Both the position numbers and the translations under genes were made by a program. Shown here piece by piece: positions 24,705 through 32,879 of a DNA stretch of 34,687 bases (position 1 is its first letter; the number at the start of each line of letters is the position of its first letter). Origin of the DNA: CAYWNA01 sp964459305 (lineage in GTDB: Bacteria > Planctomycetota > Planctomycetia > Pirellulales > Pirellulaceae); NCBI GenBank assembly GCA_964459305.1, contig CAYWNA010000133.1, positions 1 to 34,687 of the forward strand. The letters run 5' to 3'. Under the pieces are notes generated by a model. It did no database searches. It was not told the DNA's origin and saw only the letters and a list, made by a program, of their open reading frames with translations.

Positions 24705-26777
24705 GTGAAAGTCGTCTCGTTTATGCTTTGCTTGACCGTCTTCTTCACAGCGACAAACATCGGGAGTGCTCAAGGCACGTTGAGTTCTGCGAAGGATCTG
24801 TATGGTGACGAGTTGCCGGCGGGCGCTATCTTGCGACTTGGGACGCTTCGGCTTCGGCATGCGAAATCGCTCAAGGCCGTGGCGTTTTCGCCCGACTGCA
24901 GGATCCTTGCGTCGGGAGGGTGGGACAAGATTCGTCTCTGGGACGTGGCAACGGGACGAGAGATTCGTGCGTTCCCAGGAATCTGGGCAGGTATGGAACT
25001 CTGCCACGCATTGGCTTTCTCGCCGGACGGCAGCAGGCTGGCCGCCGGTGGTCGCTTTATTCATCTGTGGGACGCCGCCACGGGAAAGCAGGTTTTCCAA
25101 AAGGCGATAACAAAGCGTCGTGACCAAGTACGGCGGCTCCAGTGTATCGAGTTCTCCCCTGACGGCCACACTATCGCGGCCGCATTCGGAGATGATTCAA
25201 TCGACCTGTTCGACGCTCGCTCCGGCGATGAACTTCTGCACCTGCCAGCCGGCGGTCACTGCATCGCTTTCTCGCCCGATGGGGCTCTACTGGCCGCGGG
25301 AACGACAATCGATCGCGTCGGCGCAATACGCATCTGGAACTTGACGACAGGAGACCAGCCAGTAGTCATCCAAGGGGCGCACGCTCGCCGAGTGGACTCA
25401 CTTGTGTTTGGCGCTGACGGAAAAACTCTATTCTCTGGTGGGCACGGACGCGCGGGAGTAACAGACGCATCCGGCAACAACGTCTATCGGTCAGTGGGCA
25501 AGATTTGCGTGTGGGAGGCAACTGCTGGCATGCGAATCGGTGAACTGAAGGTCAATGAACCTCATCTCGGTGAATGCGTGATCCGGCTATCAAACGATGG
25601 GCGGCTGCTCGTTTCTGCATCTCACCGAGAGATCCGGACTTGGGATATTGCGGCTGGAAAGCTCACTCGCGCGTTTCCATGGGTAGGGACGATTCGCGGT
25701 CCGCATGTGTTGGCACTTTCATCGGACGGGAGTGCACTAGCAGTGGCCACATACCGGCAAACGGTGCAACTTTGGGCCGTCGGAACAGGGAAACCGCTTC
25801 TTCCGTTTCCTAACGCACACATGGACCACGTGAGCTCTGTTGGCTATTCTCCCGACGGGAGACTAATCGCAACGACCGGGGTAGACGGTACTGCTCGCTT
25901 CTGGAATGCAGCGACCGGCGAGCACCTTCACAGGTTTCAGCTCGACAAAGCGAGCTTCTATTCCGTCGCGTTCCTGCCGGATGGAGAGACGTTAGTCGCA
26001 AGCGGTGACGGTCCTCCGGCACCTCCTGTGTACTACCCTGGCGTAATGGTGTTCTTGGATACGAAAAGCGGCGAGCAGCTTCGCAAACTCACGTTTCCCC
26101 GTCCTGTCTCGGCCGCTGCTGTGTCCCACGACGGTCGAATGTTGGCAGCCGCTCTATGGGACTACGGCGGGGAGGCAGGAGATCCGGAAGACAACGTGGT
26201 TAACCTTATCGAGACATCTTCTGGGAGGAGGCTCCGGCAACTGGTTGGCCACATGGGCGAGGTGCTGGCGTTGGCTTTCTCGGCTGACGGCAACAAGCTG
26301 GTTTCTTCGAGTAGGGACGGCACAATTCGTCAGTGGTGTACTGCAACAGGAAAGGAAGAAAGTAAGATTGTTGCGCCAAAGAAGAGCTATTTGGGCTCCG
26401 TCGCCTTTGATCCTAGTCTGACAACGGCCGTGGCAAGTTCGATGTTTCACGATTTGCTTCTCAGATGGAACCTGGTCACAGGCGAGAAACTTCCAAGTCT
26501 TGAACTTCCGAACACGAAGGGCGGCCACGTAGCGATTTCACCCGACGGACGGATCTTGGCTCGCGCTTCGCGTTCCTTTATCGGGCCAGCTTCGGCAGAT
26601 AGGAGGGTGTGCCTGTTTGATCTGCGGAGTGGTGACGAATTGCGGCACTTTCAGTTGCAGGATGGCGGAGGCTGGTCGCTGACTTTTTCCCCAGATGGCA
26701 AACGCTTGGTCACCGGAACGGGCCGCGGCACTGCACTTGTCTGGGATGTATCCGACGTCTACGACAAGCTGAAGTGA
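24705..26777 (+). CDS. Secreted WD40-repeat protein with about 14 repeat units, 690 aa
   Basis: The start is a GTG at 24705 with GGAGGAG (24691-24697) 7 nt upstream. A signal peptide (VVSFMLCLTVFFTATNIGSAQG) is followed by LPAGAILRLGTLRLRHAKSL, the standard lead-in of planctomycete WD40 proteins. I count about 14 units of the FSPDGxxLASGxxDxxIRLWD type, from FSPDCRILASGGWDKIRLWD to FSPDGKRLVTGTGRGTALVW, enough for two seven-bladed propellers. A catalytic domain is absent, so a binding or scaffolding role outside the cytoplasm is expected. Several units are degenerate (e.g. FDPSLTTAVASSMFHDLLLR). The following FG-GAP gene starts 15 nt after the stop, suggesting one transcript of two propeller proteins. 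Confidence 0.9.
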   Translation: MKVVSFMLCLTVFFTATNIGSAQGTLSSAKDLYGDELPAGAILRLGTLRLRHAKSLKAVAFSPDCRILASGGWDKIRLWDVATGREIRAFPGIWAGMELCHALAFSPDGSRLAAGGRFIHLWDAATGKQVFQKAITKRRDQVRRLQCIEFSPDGHTIAAAFGDDSIDLFDARSGDELLHLPAGGHCIAFSPDGALLAAGTTIDRVGAIRIWNLTTGDQPVVIQGAHARRVDSLVFGADGKTLFSGGHGRAGVTDASGNNVYRSVGKICVWEATAGMRIGELKVNEPHLGECVIRLSNDGRLLVSASHREIRTWDIAAGKLTRAFPWVGTIRGPHVLALSSDGSALAVATYRQTVQLWAVGTGKPLLPFPNAHMDHVSSVGYSPDGRLIATTGVDGTARFWNAATGEHLHRFQLDKASFYSVAFLPDGETLVASGDGPPAPPVYYPGVMVFLDTKSGEQLRKLTFPRPVSAAAVSHDGRMLAAALWDYGGEAGDPEDNVVNLIETSSGRRLRQLVGHMGEVLALAFSADGNKLVSSSRDGTIRQWCTATGKEESKIVAPKKSYLGSVAFDPSLTTAVASSMFHDLLLRWNLVTGEKLPSLELPNTKGGHVAISPDGRILARASRSFIGPASADRRVCLFDLRSGDELRHFQLQDGGGWSLTFSPDGKRLVTGTGRGTALVWDVSDVYDKLK

Positions 26778-26792
26778 TAGGGGTCCTGGCCG

Positions 26793-28007
26793 ATGAAGAC
26801 AGCGTTTTCCTGCACTGCCGCCATGCTGGTTCTAACGTGGGTAGTAGGTGCTTTCGCCACGGAGTTGGAGGAGCCGATTCCAGTGCGTGTCGCAGGAGAC
26901 CCACTGGATGTCGAGCATTCAGGGCACGCGGCGCCATTCGTCGCCGATTTTGATGGTGACGGTCGAAAGGACCTTCTGGTAGGCGAGTTCTATCAGGGGA
27001 GGCTTCGAATCTATCGCAACGTGGACACAAACGGAGAACCGCGATTCGAGCGATTCTCCGTCTTCCGGGACGGCGAACCCGGCGGCTGCGTACCCGTCTC
27101 GTGATGCATCGGGTTTGGTCCACAGTTTGTGGACTTGGACGGCGATGGACGGAAAGACATCATTTCTGGATGCTGGTTCAAACGCATTTACCTGTTTCGA
27201 CAACGATCGGACGGCGCCTTCAATCCTGGTGAGCCGATCGCGCACCGGGATGGACAGCCCATCGTGGTCGACTACGGCACCGCCGCGTTTGCTGCCGACT
27301 GGGACGCCGATAACGACTTGGATTTGCTTGCAGGGACGGCAGCCGGGAATGTGTATTTGGTACCCAACCAAGGTTCCGCCACACAGTGGGATTTCGACAA
27401 ACCGATAGCGTTCCAGGCGAATGGTGAACAAATCAGCGTACCCGACGGATACGCCGGACCAGCCGTGGCTGATTGGGACGGCGATGGACGGCTGGACCTA
27501 CTGTTGGGGGCTGGCGATGGAAGCGTCCTATGGTACAGAAACGTCGGCACACGAGCGCAATCGAAGTTGGACGCTGCTCAAAATCTTGTACCACCGCCAC
27601 GCGATGGGAGCGACCGTGGTTTGGCCGCGAAAATCTGCGTCACCGATTGGAATGAGGACGGGCAGCTCGACCTGCTGGTGGGTGACTGTGGTTCGAAATT
27701 CGAGAAGACGCTAAGTGCCGAAGAGCAAGCGTGGCGCGAGAAAGCACAAGTGGGGCAAACGGCACTGCTCCGGGATTGGTCACAGGTCTTTCACGACTAT
27801 CGCGATCTTCTGCGAAAGCCGGAGCCCAAAACATCAGACCAAAGAGCCGATCGCGATAGCCGGCTTCGGTCATTGAGGGGGGAGATGATGCGACTCAAGG
27901 CCCTCCGGAACAGCTTCTTCCGAAAAGAGCAGGCATTGATGCCCGGAGAGCAACGCCACGGACGAGTATGGCTGTTCCTGCGCGACATGACCCAGAGAGA
28001 GCGATAG
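26793..28007 (+). CDS. Secreted FG-GAP/VCBS propeller protein with an in-frame TGA: candidate selenoprotein, 404 aa if read through
   Basis: ATG 26793 (AGGGG upstream) opens a signal peptide (FSCTAAMLVLTWVVGAFA). The frame stops at TGA 27102-27104 (codon 104) and continues in the same phase, with no further stop, to 28007. Both sides belong to one protein: FVADFDGDGRKDLLVGEF (49-66) before it, FVDLDGDGRKDIISGC, FAADWDADNDLDLLAG, AVADWDGDGRLDLLLGAGDG and CVTDWNEDGQLDLLVGD after it are five Ca-binding FG-GAP blades. The C-terminal 100 residues are helical and charged. Around the TGA the protein reads GGCVPVS-[UGA]-CIGFGPQ, so Sec104 would be next to Cys105 and near Cys99. A SECIS-like stem-loop follows at once (27107-27147). 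Alternatives are TGG-to-TGA nonsense mutation or a sequencing error. Confidence 0.8.
27107..27147 (+). other. SECIS-like stem-loop directly after the in-frame TGA
   Basis: Lower stem CATCG (27107-27111) with CGATG (27143-27147); an internal loop; upper stem GTCCACA (27118-27124) with TGTGGAC (27128-27134), extendable by one G-U pair; apical loop GTT (27125-27127). The apical loop begins with G and is 20 nt after the TGA (27102-27104). Bacterial SECIS elements are described as a stem-loop directly downstream of the UGA, within the coding region, with a small apical loop having G in the first two positions. All these points fit. The hairpin overlaps codons for the conserved FG-GAP motif, so chance cannot be excluded without comparison. 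Confidence 0.6.
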
Positions 28008-28030
28008 GTTATAATTCAGTTAGGAGCCAT

Positions 28031-28073
28031 CCAAAACCCACCAACTCTCGTTGCAGACGGTAGCCGGTTTTGG
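28031..28073 (+). terminator. Weak hairpin downstream of the FG-GAP gene
   Basis: CCAAAACC (28031-28038) pairs with GGTTTTGG (28066-28073) over a 27-nt loop, 24 nt after the stop. No T-run follows. It may terminate poorly or be incidental. Confidence 0.25.
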
Positions 28074-28135
28074 GCAAACCACCGCAGACTTGCTGGCGTT
28101 CGCATTCTCTGGTACGACATCGCCGTGTACGGTGA

Positions 28136-28143
28136 GCTACGCG
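28136..28143. repeat. Left 8-bp target-site duplication GCTACGCG
   Basis: GCTACGCG here is repeated exactly at 28296-28303, immediately outside the two terminal inverted repeats of the miniature element between them. Confidence 0.75.
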
Positions 28144-28295
28144 CTTAGGTCTTACCACATTCAGTTCGTAACGATTGGGTTGTCATTTGGGTAAAGCAGT
28201 CAAACCAAGTGTCCCTATCCTGCATCACTCACCGTTACAGATTGATGCGTTTTCGTCGTTAACGAGCGTCTGCTCGAGATGTGGTAAAACCTAAG
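28144..28295. mobile_element. Miniature inverted-repeat element (MITE-like), 152 bp
   Basis: The left end CTTAGGTCTTACCACAT (28144-28160) and the right end ATGTGGTAAAACCTAAG (28279-28295) are inverted copies, 16 of 17 matching. Perfect 8-bp direct repeats GCTACGCG adjoin both ends. The 118-bp interior has no significant reading frame and no transposase remnant. Terminal repeats plus target duplication define a non-autonomous transposable element. Eight-bp duplications are made by several IS families, so I do not assign one. It lies downstream of the FG-GAP gene and disrupts nothing visible. Confidence 0.75.
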
Positions 28296-28303
28296 GCTAC
28301 GCG
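28296..28303. repeat. Right 8-bp target-site duplication GCTACGCG
   Basis: Exact copy of 28136-28143, abutting the right terminal inverted repeat. Confidence 0.75.
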
Positions 28304-28322
28304 ACGCGCTCCCCTTCGGCTT

Positions 28323-28374
28323 GCGGTTAAACGAAAACCGCGACAGCTGTTCTGAGCGTGCGGTACGAACAGTA
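28323..28374 (-). terminator. Two short hairpins after the URO-D-like gene
   Basis: GCGGTT / AACCGC (28323-28341) and CGGTAC / GTACCG (about 28361-28377) lie just beyond the stop of the minus-strand gene ending at 28380. They could end its transcript; no T-run is obvious. Confidence 0.3.
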
Positions 28375-28379
28375 CCGGC

Positions 28380-29477
28380 TTAGCCTTTGGACCCGGCCGG
28401 ATACGGTGTGCCCGCGATCGTGTCGACCATCGCCCAGAAGTTCTCCATGGGCGTATCCAATTGCACGTGGTGAGTTGGCCCTAGAATCAGTCCGCCGTCC
28501 TGCCCCAGGGTCTCCAGCCGCAGGAGCACCTCGCGGCGCACGTCTTCCGGAGATCCGAAGGGTAGTGTGTGCTGTTCGTCGAGCGATCCCCAGAAACAGA
28601 GTTGATCCCCGTAATCCCGTTTGACTTCGGCCGGGTCCATGCACGCCGGCTGAATGGGATTGAGCACGTCGACCCCGATATCAACCAAGTCCGGGATGAT
28701 GGCCGAGAACTCGCCGTCGCAATGGTAGGCCACCTTGACGTCCGAGCGGATCTGTTTCAATTCGGAAATGAACTCGGCCATCCGGGGCTTGAGAAAAATC
28801 CGCCAGTGTTCGGGCGAGATCATCATACCGCGTTGCGAGCCCACGTCGTCGCCCGTCCAGATCATGTCGACGCCCATTTCCACCAGTCGCTTGGCTGCGG
28901 CGAGGTGATATCGAAATGGGATCTCCATGATGTGGTGAGCCAAATCGGGATCGACTACAAAGTCCATCATCAACTGCGACAGCCCTCGCAGCGCCCACGC
29001 GGTCTCAAAGATCGTGGTTACCGTGACGCCGACAATGTAGTACTCGTCGTGGTAATCGTCCATCAACTGCTTGGCTTCGACATACAATTCCGGACGGTTG
29101 GGGTCGGGCGGTCGGTAGGTGTCGATGGCCCGGTCGTCGGCCAGCGGATGGTGGGCGATCTCCGTGTAGTGCCCTTTGCCGAACTTGGTTTCGTATTCGG
29201 CCAGCTGCCAGCCGATACCCCACTCGTCCGAATACGCGTTCGGTTCGCGGTAGTAGCTGTTGGCCCAGCCTACGGACGTCAACAGCAGGTCTTCGTCCAG
29301 GGCCCGTTCCAGTTCGTAGGTGTTGCCACCGCCGTGCGGATTGTGCGTCGCCCGCCCGGCAAGTGCCAAGTTTTCCCGGAGCCGCACCGCAAACTCGGGC
29401 GTGAAACTGATCTGCATCGGACACCGATCGGGCTTTTCATTCGCAAGCGCCGTGAGGACTCGGTCGCGGTGTTTCAT
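28380..29477 (-). CDS. URO-D/MtaA-superfamily protein (putative methyltransferase-like), 365 aa
   Basis: The start MKHRDRVLTALANEKPDRCP is the standard opening of the uroporphyrinogen decarboxylase superfamily, and the barrel motifs follow: IVGVTVTTIFETAWALRGLS, KRLVEMGVDMIWTGDDVG, ISPEHWRIFLKPRMAEFI, VKVAYHCDGEF, DIGVDVLNPIQP, CFWGSLDEQHTLPFG and GGLILGPTHHVQLDTPMENF. The arginine-rich active-site motif of real heme-pathway decarboxylases is missing, so this is the broad group that includes corrinoid methyltransferases. Those bind zinc through HxCG; here the site reads HCDG, so zinc binding may differ. AGGA lies before ATG 29477. It is 79 nt behind the GH4 gene and probably cotranscribed with it; a role in sugar or methyl metabolism is unproven. 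Confidence 0.82.
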   Translation of the reverse strand: MKHRDRVLTALANEKPDRCPMQISFTPEFAVRLRENLALAGRATHNPHGGGNTYELERALDEDLLLTSVGWANSYYREPNAYSDEWGIGWQLAEYETKFGKGHYTEIAHHPLADDRAIDTYRPPDPNRPELYVEAKQLMDDYHDEYYIVGVTVTTIFETAWALRGLSQLMMDFVVDPDLAHHIMEIPFRYHLAAAKRLVEMGVDMIWTGDDVGSQRGMMISPEHWRIFLKPRMAEFISELKQIRSDVKVAYHCDGEFSAIIPDLVDIGVDVLNPIQPACMDPAEVKRDYGDQLCFWGSLDEQHTLPFGSPEDVRREVLLRLETLGQDGGLILGPTHHVQLDTPMENFWAMVDTIAGTPYPAGSKG

Positions 29478-29556
29478 GGTTTCCTACTCGTCTCGCTGAT
29501 GGGAAGGGATCTTCGCTCAGACGACACCCGGACGCTGGCACTCGGATCGTCGGCAA

Positions 29557-30909
29557 TCAAAAGCGGGTTTCGTACTGGCGATTGTATTCGAGGATGTCGT
29601 CCAGCACCTTTTCGGCCTTGGTGATGCTGTGGACAAACGGATCCAGCAACAAGGCTTGCAGGGCCGTTTGCTTGCATCCCGTGGCCGCCGCATCTGCGAC
29701 CAAGTTGCTGATTGCGCCGTGAAGGGCACAAACCGGGGCGACCTGATCGGGCAGCGGACCGACGCGAACGGCCCGGATGCTGTCCGATGCCAGAACACCG
29801 GGAACTTCTACCACGATGTCTTCGGGCAGATTGTCCACCGCGTCGCCGTTGACCACGTTGATTGCCGGGAAGTAAGACGGATCGCCGGAAAGCATCAGCC
29901 GGCAGATCTGCACGTTTTGCCACCCGGTTCGCCGCTGGGCAATGAACTCCCGGGCTGTGTCAGGATCGTCGACGCCGGCCCGAATTTCCGCCCAAGAATC
30001 GGCATCGCGACCGCCGAACCACTTGTCGACCGGATACGGCTCCATGCCCAACCACTCGTGCACACTCGTATCCGTACACCAGAGGTAATCGGCCAAATGG
30101 TTGTCCGCCGGAGACGGAAAGTAGCCGAAGCGCCTGCAGATCTCGGCCGAAAAGCGATAGCCTTCGGGAACCAGCTCAGGTTGCTCTACCCGCTCGCGCA
30201 GCGCCGGATACAGGTCTTCTCCGGTCGCCGTATCGCGGACCTCAAGCAGCCACGTACAGTGGTTCACGCCGGCCAATGTCAGCGCAATATTGCCCGCGGG
30301 CACCAAAAACTCTCGTTCCACAGGATCGGCGTTCATCGTGGAAGGATCCCGGTCGCTCCTGTCGAGCAATTGCTCCAGCGCCGACTGTACCAACTCGTAC
30401 CCGTTACAGTATCCCACGAATTTCACGTTCGCATGACGATGGACAGCCGCCACGATCTTGGCCAATGGGTTATTATCCATGATCAGCCAGGCGTCCGGGC
30501 AGATGCGTTCCATATCGGCGCAGATGTCCAGCATTGGCGGCACGTGGCGAATCGCCATACCCAGCCCCGCCGTGCCGGCGGTGTACGCTTCCAGCGGATG
30601 CACGCCATGCTTGTTGGCGATTTCGAATTCCTTCTTCCATGCTTCGTTCTGGTTCACCGCGATGAAGACATAGACGAAATCCGCCCCTTCCATGGCTTCC
30701 GTCCGATCCGTGTAACCTTCCACGCGAACATCCCACTCGACACTCGCGTTCAGTTGCTTTGCCAGGGCAACTTCGTGTTCCAAACGTTCCGCCTTCCGGT
30801 CGACCAGAGCCAAGGTACAACCCCGAAACTCTTCTGCTTTGTAGAGTTCCTGAAGGAAAAAGTCGGTGAACTGGCTCCCGGATCCAATGATCACGATTTT
30901 CGTTGACAT
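29557..30909 (-). CDS. Glycoside hydrolase family 4 (NAD/Mn-dependent), 450 aa
   Basis: GH4 enzymes cleave alpha- or beta-glycosides by an NAD-dependent oxidation/elimination, with Mn2+. TKIVIIGSGSQFTDFFLQEL (3-22) is the dinucleotide loop, IMDNNPLAKI (144-152) the NP motif. GYCNG (C168) and GVNHCTW (H217) carry the Cys and His that chelate Mn in characterised members. The C-terminal half (FGYFPSPADNHLADYLWC, DIVVEVPGVLASDSIRAV) fits the alpha-glucosidase/alpha-galacturonidase-like branch. No signal peptide, so the substrate is a sugar already taken up. Start MSTK at 30909 has AAAGGAG 8 nt upstream; an earlier ATG six codons before is unlikely. First gene of a probable two-gene operon with the URO-D-like protein. 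Confidence 0.92.
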   Translation of the reverse strand: MSTKIVIIGSGSQFTDFFLQELYKAEEFRGCTLALVDRKAERLEHEVALAKQLNASVEWDVRVEGYTDRTEAMEGADFVYVFIAVNQNEAWKKEFEIANKHGVHPLEAYTAGTAGLGMAIRHVPPMLDICADMERICPDAWLIMDNNPLAKIVAAVHRHANVKFVGYCNGYELVQSALEQLLDRSDRDPSTMNADPVEREFLVPAGNIALTLAGVNHCTWLLEVRDTATGEDLYPALRERVEQPELVPEGYRFSAEICRRFGYFPSPADNHLADYLWCTDTSVHEWLGMEPYPVDKWFGGRDADSWAEIRAGVDDPDTAREFIAQRRTGWQNVQICRLMLSGDPSYFPAINVVNGDAVDNLPEDIVVEVPGVLASDSIRAVRVGPLPDQVAPVCALHGAISNLVADAAATGCKQTALQALLLDPFVHSITKAEKVLDDILEYNRQYETRF

Positions 30910-31302
30910 GAGGCTCTCCTTTAGCATGAAGGCGAGGTCGACCGGCTCAACTATCTCGGTCCAGCGATCCCTGCACCGCGACCATTCAGCCCAAACCCGT
31001 CGATTGATGTGCTGATATGGTATTCTTCAAAGTTCGTTGATGGAACACCCTCGCGCAAATGAGGTGGATACGCTGGCAAGGAGGGCAAGATTCCAATGCG
31101 AGGCGACCAATTGCCCCACAAGGAGATTTTCTGCTTGCATTGTCACAAAGTCTCGCGGATATTGAACGTCTGACCCCATTTCCCCGCAAACTCGACGACA
31201 CCACAGAGGCCAGCGTCACCTTCTCCGGGCGTGGAGCAGGAACCTACGAGATCGTCGGGGAGTAGCGATCACGGCCGACATCTTCATTCGGGGATGTGGC
31301 TC
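30910..31302. other. 393-bp intergenic region with an unassigned 68-codon frame
   Basis: The spacer upstream of GH4 holds a plus-strand frame at 31059-31265 (MRWIRWQGGQDSNARRPIAP to SGRGAGTYEIVGE). The DTTEASVTFSGRGAGTYEIV end looks like a beta strand pair and could be a leftover of a secreted protein, but there is no ribosome binding site and no family match I can name. I see no RNA gene or repeat here. Confidence 0.35.
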
Positions 31303-32658
31303 CTATCGGCAACGGTCCATCAGCCGCCGCACTGCGCCCACGACGCGGTCCTCGATGCCTGGCAGGAAGGGGCCGTGGATGCCGAAGTAGACCATGGCCG
31401 TGCCCCCTTCGTAGCCTCCCTCTTTCAGGACTCGCTCCGAGGGGATGTAGGCCGGGACGCTGTTGGAGTAGCTGGCCACCCAGAGCCGTTCGCCGACGAA
31501 CTCCTCTTTGAGCCTCAGCGCGTAGTCGATCACGACCTCGCCGGCAATGGCGACGATTGACAGGTCCTCGCCGAAGCGGATGACCTGGATTGGGCAGGGA
31601 ACCGTCGCGGGAATCGAGCCTTCCTTCTCCAATCGCGCCAACAGCCGCTCGGTGAGCCGCTGGTGGTACTTGTTGCCCTGGCCGCGGCGCTCCTCCAACT
31701 CTTTCTTTGTGGGCGGGTCGACCACCGGCAGGTCGACCACCTCGTACGCGACGCTGAGGCAGCCGTCGACCGGTTGGAGCTTGCCGGCCAGCGCCTTGTC
31801 GACGGCGGCGCCCAGCGACTTGCCGTACTGTTCGGCCAATTCGATCTTACCGCGCGGGTCCGGGTTCTGGTCGGCCCCGCAACCGATCATGAACAGCGCC
31901 GTCGCGCCGGGATGGGCCGCCTCCAGCGCAATCTGCGCGTAGCCCGCGTAGTCGCCGTTGTAGTGGTAGATTGGCGTGGTCGTGTTGTGACAAGCGTAGC
32001 CGAACAGCACCGCCGTGACCTTGCCTTGCGCGTCGGTCACCTGCAGGACGGGCACGCTGTGGTCGACGGGCACCAGGGCGCTTCGGTCGACCGGCTCGCC
32101 TTTCTTCGACGTGCGTTTTGCCCTTCGATTGATGGCGAACGTGGCCTTGCCTTCGCCGTAGGCCAGTCGGGCTGGCCGCAAGTCGACCGAGGCCGCCTCG
32201 ATCAGCTTGACGAGCTTGTCCTGGAGCGTTTGGGCATATGCTTCGGCGTCCGCATGTTGCTGGGGCGTCAGGCCGTAGGCCACCGGAGCGCAGGCGAGCA
32301 CGACGGGGCCGCAGTGGGTGTGCGAGAAGTTCAAGAGGACCCGGCCCCTGTCGATCCCCGTGCTTTTCTTCGCGCGGGCGCAGACCGCATCGCCTAACTC
32401 GCGAGGCATGCCGATCAGGTCGGTGGTGACGACCACCAGCCGGCTGCCCGCCGAGTCCTCGATTGCCAGTGCCTTCGCCCAGAGCGGGTGGATCGTGCCC
32501 TCAGGCAAATGGTCCCGCGCGGCATAGCCGGCCATCCAGACAGGCTTCTCCGGCGTGATATCGACGCGGGCGATACCGACCTTCCAGTCGGCGGCAAGAG
32601 CCGAACAGGTCCATAACCCGAGCAAGACGCTCGTACACAGCAGTCGAATCGATATCAT
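31303..32658 (-). CDS. Secreted neutral/alkaline ceramidase-like protein, 451 aa (second copy)
   Basis: ATG 32658 has GGAG 7 nt upstream and a signal peptide (SIRLLCTSVLLGLWTCSALAA, 3-23). KVGIARVDITPEKPVWMAGY begins the ceramidase N-terminal domain. Its zinc and catalytic landmarks are complete: HTHCGP (H113, H115), FGYACHNTTTPIYHYNGDYAG, GCGADQNPDPRG, IAGEVVIDYALRLKEEF with the zinc Glu, and YSNSVPAYIPSERVLKEGGYEGG with the zinc Tyr region. It is thus closer to the canonical form than the relative at 3664-5133, though also without the C-terminal domain of ceramidases (size 450 versus about 650). The native substrate is not known. Followed on the same strand, 221 bp further upstream, by the esterase gene. 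Confidence 0.9.
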   Translation of the reverse strand: MISIRLLCTSVLLGLWTCSALAADWKVGIARVDITPEKPVWMAGYAARDHLPEGTIHPLWAKALAIEDSAGSRLVVVTTDLIGMPRELGDAVCARAKKSTGIDRGRVLLNFSHTHCGPVVLACAPVAYGLTPQQHADAEAYAQTLQDKLVKLIEAASVDLRPARLAYGEGKATFAINRRAKRTSKKGEPVDRSALVPVDHSVPVLQVTDAQGKVTAVLFGYACHNTTTPIYHYNGDYAGYAQIALEAAHPGATALFMIGCGADQNPDPRGKIELAEQYGKSLGAAVDKALAGKLQPVDGCLSVAYEVVDLPVVDPPTKKELEERRGQGNKYHQRLTERLLARLEKEGSIPATVPCPIQVIRFGEDLSIVAIAGEVVIDYALRLKEEFVGERLWVASYSNSVPAYIPSERVLKEGGYEGGTAMVYFGIHGPFLPGIEDRVVGAVRRLMDRCR

Positions 32659-32879
32659 GGCTGATCTCCGAGTCTACAATCGCAGCGAAATGGACGGCAC
32701 CTCGACAGGACGGCCGACGACACACGCGATTATCTCCGCTCGGGCGGCCCCGGGCAATCAGGCCGTGGCGGCGTGGGTGGTAACGGTATCCCTTCGACGC
32801 AGCCAATACGACGCGAACATGTGGGCGAATTAGAAATTGCGATCCATATGTTATCCTCTTCGGCCGCGAGCGGTTTCAT

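Noticed and set aside
28144..28295. Interpretation of the 17-bp inverted repeat as a structured RNA or riboswitch
   Set aside because: The exact 8-bp direct repeats outside both arms are explained by transposition and not by an RNA.
29629..30906. A 425-codon plus-strand frame opposite the GH4 gene
   Set aside because: Antisense shadow of a strongly supported GH4 gene. The same reasoning applies to 28569-29624 and 32913-34106.
31059..31265. 68-codon frame between GH4 and the ceramidase-like gene as a real small protein
   Set aside because: No ribosome binding site and no recognisable family; kept only as an unassigned frame in the spacer.
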